Positions 59,075-64,000 of a stretch of 64,000 nt of DNA are shown one piece after another. The translations under genes were made by a program, and so were the position numbers. Under the pieces are notes generated by a model. That model did not search any database. It saw only the letters and a list, made by a program, of their open reading frames with translations, and was not told the DNA's origin. The DNA comes from Rhodococcus sp. 105337 (GTDB taxonomy: Bacteria > Actinomycetota > Actinomycetes > Mycobacteriales > Mycobacteriaceae). Position 1 is the stretch's first letter. Every line of letters starts with the position of its first letter. The DNA lies in the NCBI RefSeq assembly GCF_012844225.1, contig NZ_JABAGQ010000014.1:1-64000 (forward strand). The letters are read 5' to 3'.

Positions 59075-60006
59075 CGCGGAGACGTTCCTGGTTCGGCTCG
59101 CCGGTGCCGCTCGCTCTCGCGGACCCGTTCGTCGCCGTAGTGCCGCAGGAACAGTTCCTCGAGAGTGGGTGGAGTGGACGTCAGCGAGGTGATCCCGAAG
59201 GTCAGCAGGTGGCGCAGCACCGCGTCGAGTGCGGTGGTGTCGACCTCGCAGCGGGTGTGCACACCGTCGATGCGGACATCGTGTACTCCGTCCAGTTCGG
59301 TCAGCCCGGTGACGGGACGGCCGGTTTCGGCGGTGATCGACGTGCGGGTGAGGTGCCGTAACTGGGTGAGAGTGCCGGTCTCGACGGTGCGGCCCTCCCG
59401 GATGATGCTGACCCGATCGCAGACCGCTTCGACCTCTGCGAGCAGGTGGCTCGACAGCAGCACCGTCTTCCCGGCCGCGGACATCTCACCGAGGCAGTCC
59501 TGGAACACCGATTCCATCAGTGGGTCCAGTCCGGAGGTGGGTTCGTCGAGGATGTAGAACTCGACGTCCGACGCGAACGCGGCGACGAGCGCGACTTTCT
59601 GCCGGTTGCCTTTGGAGTAGGTGCGGGCTTTCTTCGTCGGGTCGAGTTCGAAGCGGTCGAGAAGGTCCGCGCGGCGGGCCTCGTCCAGTCCGCCGCGCAA
59701 CCCGGCGAGTAGATCGATAGCCTCGCCGCCGGTGAGGGTGGGCCACAGGTTCACATCGCCGGGCACATAGGCGAGGCGCCGGTGCAACGACACCGAGTCA
59801 CGCCACGGATCGCCGCCGAGCAACCGGACCTGTCCCGAATCGGCGCGCAACAGCCCGAGCAGCACGCGGATGGCCGTTGACTTACCGGAGCCGTTGGGGC
59901 CGAGAAATCCGTGGATTTCGCCCGCTTCGACGGTCAGGTCGAGGCCGTCGAGGGCCCGCGTCGGACCGAACGTCTTGACCAAGTGCTCGACCGCGACCAC
60001 CGTCAT
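59071..60006 (-). CDS. ABC transporter ATP-binding protein (drug/polyketide exporter type)
   Basis: A 311-residue ABC ATPase. Walker A is [11 protein letters not shown]; the signature is a [11 protein letters not shown] variant of LSGGQ, as in DrrA-like exporters; Walker B is [12 protein letters not shown]; and the switch His is in LLSSHLL. A regulatory C-terminal extension follows (about 215-311), where drug-exporter ATPases differ from import ATPases. I chose ATG 60006, which begins directly with the ABC fold. It forms a two-gene operon with the permease. The family would export hydrophobic compounds using ATP in the cytoplasmic membrane. Confidence 0.94.
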   Translation of the reverse strand: MTVVAVEHLVKTFGPTRALDGLDLTVEAGEIHGFLGPNGSGKSTAIRVLLGLLRADSGQVRLLGGDPWRDSVSLHRRLAYVPGDVNLWPTLTGGEAIDLLAGLRGGLDEARRADLLDRFELDPTKKARTYSKGNRQKVALVAAFASDVEFYILDEPTSGLDPLMESVFQDCLGEMSAAGKTVLLSSHLLAEVEAVCDRVSIIREGRTVETGTLTQLRHLTRTSITAETGRPVTGLTELDGVHDVRIDGVHTRCEVDTTALDAVLRHLLTFGITSLTSTPPTLEELFLRHYGDERVRESERHRRAEPGTSPR

Positions 60007-60302
60007 GGGGGCATGGTACGCCCGACCTCCGGGGGTCTGCCCGAGAAGAACAATCGGGACCGCGTGCAGATCCCTGAGCCGACCTGGCAGGTCAGTGGTG
60101 CGCCGAGTTCGAAAAGGGCCTGATCTCAACGGTATTGCGAAACCGAGGGGTCGGCGCGCCCGCAGGAGAGGACACAGCACGGTTTCGGAAGTGCGTCGGG
60201 TCGGTCTCGACGTCCGGACGTGTTAACGGAGGTCGGCGTCCCTGCGACATCTCCAACGTCGGGGTACCCCATCCATTCGGTCATCGAATTGAGGCACCCA
60301 CC

Positions 60303-61655
60303 ATGCGAAAAGCAACTTCTCTGCACCCTTCGTCGGGCAGTTTCCCCGCGGTCACACCGTCGTCGACGGCTACTGCGACGGCGGAGCAGGTCCCGTCTCC
60401 CTTCCAGCAGAACGCAGTTCCCGGAACGACGACCAAGATCGGACCGGTGACCGGGCCGAATACGTCGTCGACGCAGTACGGTGTCGGCGGTACGGACCTG
60501 GGCATTGCCCGCAGCCTTCCCAACGGCAGCCAGGCCGTCGTCCTGGGTGACACCTTCGACCAGGCCGGCGTCGGTGGCCCCGGGTGGCGGTCTCCGGTGA
60601 TGCTCTTCACGAACGAGAAGTCCCCGGCGGACTACGCCGATGGACTGACGTTCCATGGGGCCGTCGGCGGCTCGTACGCCCGCCAGTTGTGGCCGTACAC
60701 CCACGACAGGTACCCGTGGACCAATGGCGGGTTCGCCACGGTCCTGCCTTCGGACCTCCTCGTCATCGGCTCCCGCATCTACCTGTTCGTGACGATCTGC
60801 CGGTCCCTCTCCGAGGTCCTCTGGACGGAGATCCAGTATTCCGACGACAACGGCCAGAGCTGGCATCACGCGGGCCCCGCCGGACAACGCGACTGGCATC
60901 ACGAGGGCGCTTTCCAGATGGGTATCACCTGGGAGATGGGGACCGACGGCTGGGTCTACATCATGGGCAACAAGTGGCTGGTGGACGGCGGATCGAACGT
61001 TCATCTGTACCGCTGCCGTCCCAACGAGGTGGCGGACCGCTCCAAGTGGTCCGGCTGGGGATGGAACGGGACGGACTGGGGATGGAACCGGGCATGCTCG
61101 GACATCTTCCCGGCGGGGACGAAGGTCCGGGAGATGAATCTCCGCTCGGTCCAAGGCCAGTGGCTGCTCACCTACACCCAGACCGCACCGGACATCCGCG
61201 TCAACGTGAAGGGCCTTCGCAACGGGCCGACATCCCATATCGGGGATGCTCCGACCACGACCGTGGTCCGTCACGTGGACCACGACCAGGAGCACCTGGA
61301 CCGGAACAACACTCTCGCCCAGTGCTACGGCGGGTACGTCCTCGCCGGTTCCACGCTCGACGAGCTCTATGTTCTGGTCTCCCAGTGGGATACCCGCGAC
61401 GGCTGGCCGTACCAGGTCAATCTCTACCGGCACACGGTCCACGCCGATATCCCGCGCCCCGCACCGGTACCGACGCTGGATCAGATCGTGGACGAGAACT
61501 ACCTGCTGTCGCGGGCCGTCCTGGCCAAGGTGGGCGGGAACGTTGCGGACCTCCCCACCACTCCGGCGGTGGAGACACTCGACGCGGCGAGACAGACCAA
61601 CACGGCGTTGCGGCGTGTCGCCGGCGTCGTGGGCGCCGGCACGGCAGGAATCTGA
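60303..61655 (+). CDS. DUF4185 domain-containing protein
   Basis: A 450-residue protein of the DUF4185 family, which has a five-bladed, glycosidase-like beta-propeller (family knowledge; function unproven). It starts with a Ser/Thr-rich segment, then a typical first blade, GVGGTDLGIARSLPNGSQAVVLGDTFD, and many aromatic blade motifs (VYIMGNKWL, MNLRSVQGQWLLTYT, LYVLVSQWDTRDGWPY). The last 60 residues are helical, with repeats of VA/LP like a tail or linker. No signal peptide is obvious, yet the fold is usually extracellular or phage-borne; it may be prophage cargo. ATG 60303 has no strong Shine-Dalgarno. Confidence 0.77.
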   Translation: MRKATSLHPSSGSFPAVTPSSTATATAEQVPSPFQQNAVPGTTTKIGPVTGPNTSSTQYGVGGTDLGIARSLPNGSQAVVLGDTFDQAGVGGPGWRSPVMLFTNEKSPADYADGLTFHGAVGGSYARQLWPYTHDRYPWTNGGFATVLPSDLLVIGSRIYLFVTICRSLSEVLWTEIQYSDDNGQSWHHAGPAGQRDWHHEGAFQMGITWEMGTDGWVYIMGNKWLVDGGSNVHLYRCRPNEVADRSKWSGWGWNGTDWGWNRACSDIFPAGTKVREMNLRSVQGQWLLTYTQTAPDIRVNVKGLRNGPTSHIGDAPTTTVVRHVDHDQEHLDRNNTLAQCYGGYVLAGSTLDELYVLVSQWDTRDGWPYQVNLYRHTVHADIPRPAPVPTLDQIVDENYLLSRAVLAKVGGNVADLPTTPAVETLDAARQTNTALRRVAGVVGAGTAGI

Positions 61656-62072
61656 CCTGACCCCCATCTCCCGCCGCGGGAACGCCATGAACCGTGGTCA
61701 TCTCCGCGGCCGGCGGCGGGAGGTGGGGTCTCCCTTGTGCTGAGGGGTGAGTCGTTCCGATGAGAGCATCACGCCTGGACCGCTACAGCAGTCGGTGTGT
61801 CGGAGTTCGGCGAACGGTGCTCAGCCCGAGGCCGCGAGACCGATTGCCACGCTGGGCAGGACGAGCCACCAGGACCCGGCGGTTGTGGGCCGCTCCTGCC
61901 CCGCCGTTTCGTCTCCGGGGATGCTCCGCGCCCGTCTCCCGTCGCGTGGTGTCGGCGGATTCCGTTCGGTGCGCCGGACGACGGGAACGGGGTTGTCGCG
62001 ATCCACGCGGACTCCTTCGGTGACGTCGAAACCGGACCCGGCTTCTGCGGCGAGTGGGATGTTCTCGAAATG
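61656..62072. other. 417-bp stretch without a supported gene
   Basis: No frame here has a good start, RBS or recognisable domain. The minus-strand frame 61821-62006 encodes a short basic peptide ending in a hydrophobic segment and is not convincing. A long imperfect inverted repeat follows the DUF4185 gene at 61659-61730. Nothing else is seen. Confidence 0.5.
61659..61730. terminator. Imperfect long inverted repeat after the DUF4185 gene
   Basis: GACCCCCATCTCCCGCCGC (61659-61677) is nearly complementary to 61713-61730 (one mismatch and one bulge), enclosing about 35 nt. It starts four bases past the stop codon and could act as a terminator. The large loop lowers confidence. Confidence 0.4.
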
Positions 62073-62722
<650 letters not shown>

Positions 62723-63090
62723 ACGGCCACCTTTCGGATCTGCGTTGTCGGTTCCCGCGGTCGGCACGGGCACCCGCCATCCTTCGCTCCCCCGAACCGC
62801 GCGGAAACCCTTTCGCTCTGCTCGAGCAAAAGAGGGGCGCATGCCCGGCGGAGTGGCCTCGTCGCCGGTCGGAAACCTCGGGCGGATTCGGGCTCTCGGC
62901 GCCCACCGACGATCGGCGTGACGTCCGGCCGCTGCAGATCCGCCGCCCCACCGGTGCCCGGACCACCGGGTATGGTCCCGCCGGCCGTCTCTGTCCGCGA
63001 ATGCTGTTGGGGGCACTCCGATCCGGCTATCTTCGACACTATTGCTTCCGGCACCTAGTGGTGACCGAAGTGTCGAAGGGACGGCAGCAC
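62723..63090. other. 368-bp divergent upstream region
   Basis: No gene is supported; short open frames here look like Arg/Pro-rich by-products of GC bias. It must contain the promoters of the remnant/flavin-reductase unit (minus) and the epimerase gene (plus). No operator or promoter elements were recognised with confidence. Confidence 0.5.
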
Positions 63091-64000
63091 ATGAGGGTTC
63101 TGGTTCTCGGGGGTACGACATTCATCGGCCGGCGCATCGTGGAAAGACTCCACGAGCGCGGCGATCGGGTGCTGGTTGTCCACCGCGGACACCACGAGCC
63201 GTCCCCCTGGGTGGCGGTCGATCACCTACGGGTCGATCGGCTCGCACTGGGCGATCACGCCGACGATGTTCGCCGGTTCGATCCGGACGCCGTAGTCGAC
63301 ACCTATGCGCTGACCGCCGACCACGTCGATGCCGTCCTGCCGGCGATACCGGAGGTGCCGACGGTCGTGCTGTCCAGCGTGGACGTGTACCAGGCGTTCA
63401 CGGGTCTCACCTCGGGGGCGTTGCGAATCCGCGGTGCCTCTGACCGAGGACTCCGAAGTGCGCCGGGAGCGCTATCCCTACCGCGGGGCCCGGAGGCCGG
63501 GGATCCCGGACGCCTACGACAAGCTCGATGTCGAGGAGCGGTGGCTCCCGCGAGGCGCCGTGGTGTTGCGTCTTCCCATGGTCTACGGACCGCACGATCC
63601 GCAGCGCCGGGAGGACCCGGTGCTGCGCCGGATCCGCGCCGGACGGCAGCACATCCCGGTCGGTGCCGGAAATCTGCTGTGGACCCGCGTCCATGTCGAT
63701 GATGTCGCCACCGGCGTACTGGCCGCTCTGGACACCCGGGCCGCCGACGGCATGGCGGTGAATCTGGGCGAGCCTGCCACGGTGCCGGTGATCGCATGGG
63801 TGGAACAGATCATCGCGGCCGCCGGCTCCGCGCTGGAGCCGGTACGGGTACCGGAGTCGGTACTGCCCGGCGAACTGGCGCTGATGGGAGGACCGGCGCA
63901 GCATGTGCTCGTCTCCGTCAGCCGGGCGGAGAACCTTCTCGGCTGGTCTCCCGGCGACCCGCAGCAACGGGTAGCCGAATCGGTGCGGTGGCACCTCGAC
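63091..64000 (+). pseudogene. NAD-dependent epimerase/SDR gene with a frameshift, running off the window
   Basis: An extended SDR/epimerase. The start is normal: MRVLVLGGTTFIGRRIVERL, the NAD-binding Rossmann motif, then DAVVDTYALTADHVDAVL and VVLSSVDVYQAFTGLTSG. After that the first frame degenerates. The family continues in the next frame from about 63434 (VPLTEDSEVRRERYPYRG, then AYDKLDVEERWLPRGAVVLRLPMVYGP, VGAGNLLWTRVHVDDV) to the end of the window. Removing one G from the run at 63414-63418 joins the two parts smoothly as SGRCESAVPLTEDS. Either the gene is broken or the run was misread. The C-terminal end is outside the window. Confidence 0.82.

Noticed and set aside
57401-60006. ABC exporter as the dedicated exporter of the NRPS product
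   Set aside because: It lies 13 kb away, beyond several unrelated genes, and beside its own two-component system, so there is no specific link.

Overview
The window is high-GC DNA from a mycolic-acid actinomycete, most likely Rhodococcus or a close relative. Evidence: the fxsA - amidohydrolase - lnt - ppm1 ... rbpA gene order known from mycobacteria and rhodococci, frequent GTG starts with GTGA/ATGA stop-start overlaps, a GT87 mannosyltransferase, an F420-type PPOX protein, and an intergenic 28-bp element that matches the actinobacterial dif consensus. The species assignment is inference.

Layout. 1-2.4 kb is a disturbed left edge: a tyrosine recombinase cut off before its catalytic tyrosine, a signal peptidase I gene and a broken alcohol dehydrogenase. 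2.4-7.2 kb holds small metabolic and redox genes (SRPBCC protein, flavoprotein disulfide reductase, CobG-like half protein, F420/PPOX protein, hexapeptide acyltransferase, glutathione peroxidase). 7.2-11 kb has a TldE/TldD pair and a TSUP permease. 11-15.7 kb is fxsA - amidohydrolase - lnt - ppm1. 15.7-20.1 kb is a compact minus-strand operon, papB-papA-papC-aurF: ADC synthase, aminodeoxychorismate mutase, aminodeoxyprephenate dehydrogenase and an AurF-type diiron N-oxygenase. rbpA, a zinc-ribbon gene and a secreted-protein gene follow. 22.4-44.5 kb is one 7,352-residue, six-module NRPS. 44.5-49.9 kb has a ParD-like/zeta toxin-antitoxin pair, TetR plus VOC genes, a 1.3-kb gene-free stretch with the dif-like site and two palindromes, a RibD/DHFR-fold reductase and a SoxR-like regulator. 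50-64 kb has a GT87 mannosyltransferase, a secreted protein, an intact Xer-type recombinase, a type II NADH dehydrogenase, a two-component system, a drug-type ABC exporter, a DUF4185 protein, a flavin reductase behind a reductase remnant, and a frameshifted epimerase at the right edge.

How they work together. The candidate new system is the pairing of papABC plus an AurF/CmlI-type N-oxygenase (supply of p-aminophenylalanine, possibly oxidised to p-hydroxylamino- or p-nitro-phenylalanine) with the large NRPS 2.3 kb away. The NRPS reads C-A-T / C-A-T / C-A-T / C-A-T-E / C-A-T / C-A-T-TE. Its first condensation domain is EntF-like, module 2 has a serine-type pocket, module 4 a threonine-type pocket followed by an epimerase, and modules 1, 3, 5 and 6 have related D-A-F pockets, two of them Phe-like. 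A hexapeptide with an N-terminal acyl cap and an arylamine or nitroaryl residue is a reasonable hypothesis. No MbtH protein, PPTase, aryl-acid loader or dedicated exporter is seen beside it. The dif-like site at 47.87 kb suggests that the cluster sits in the replication terminus region.
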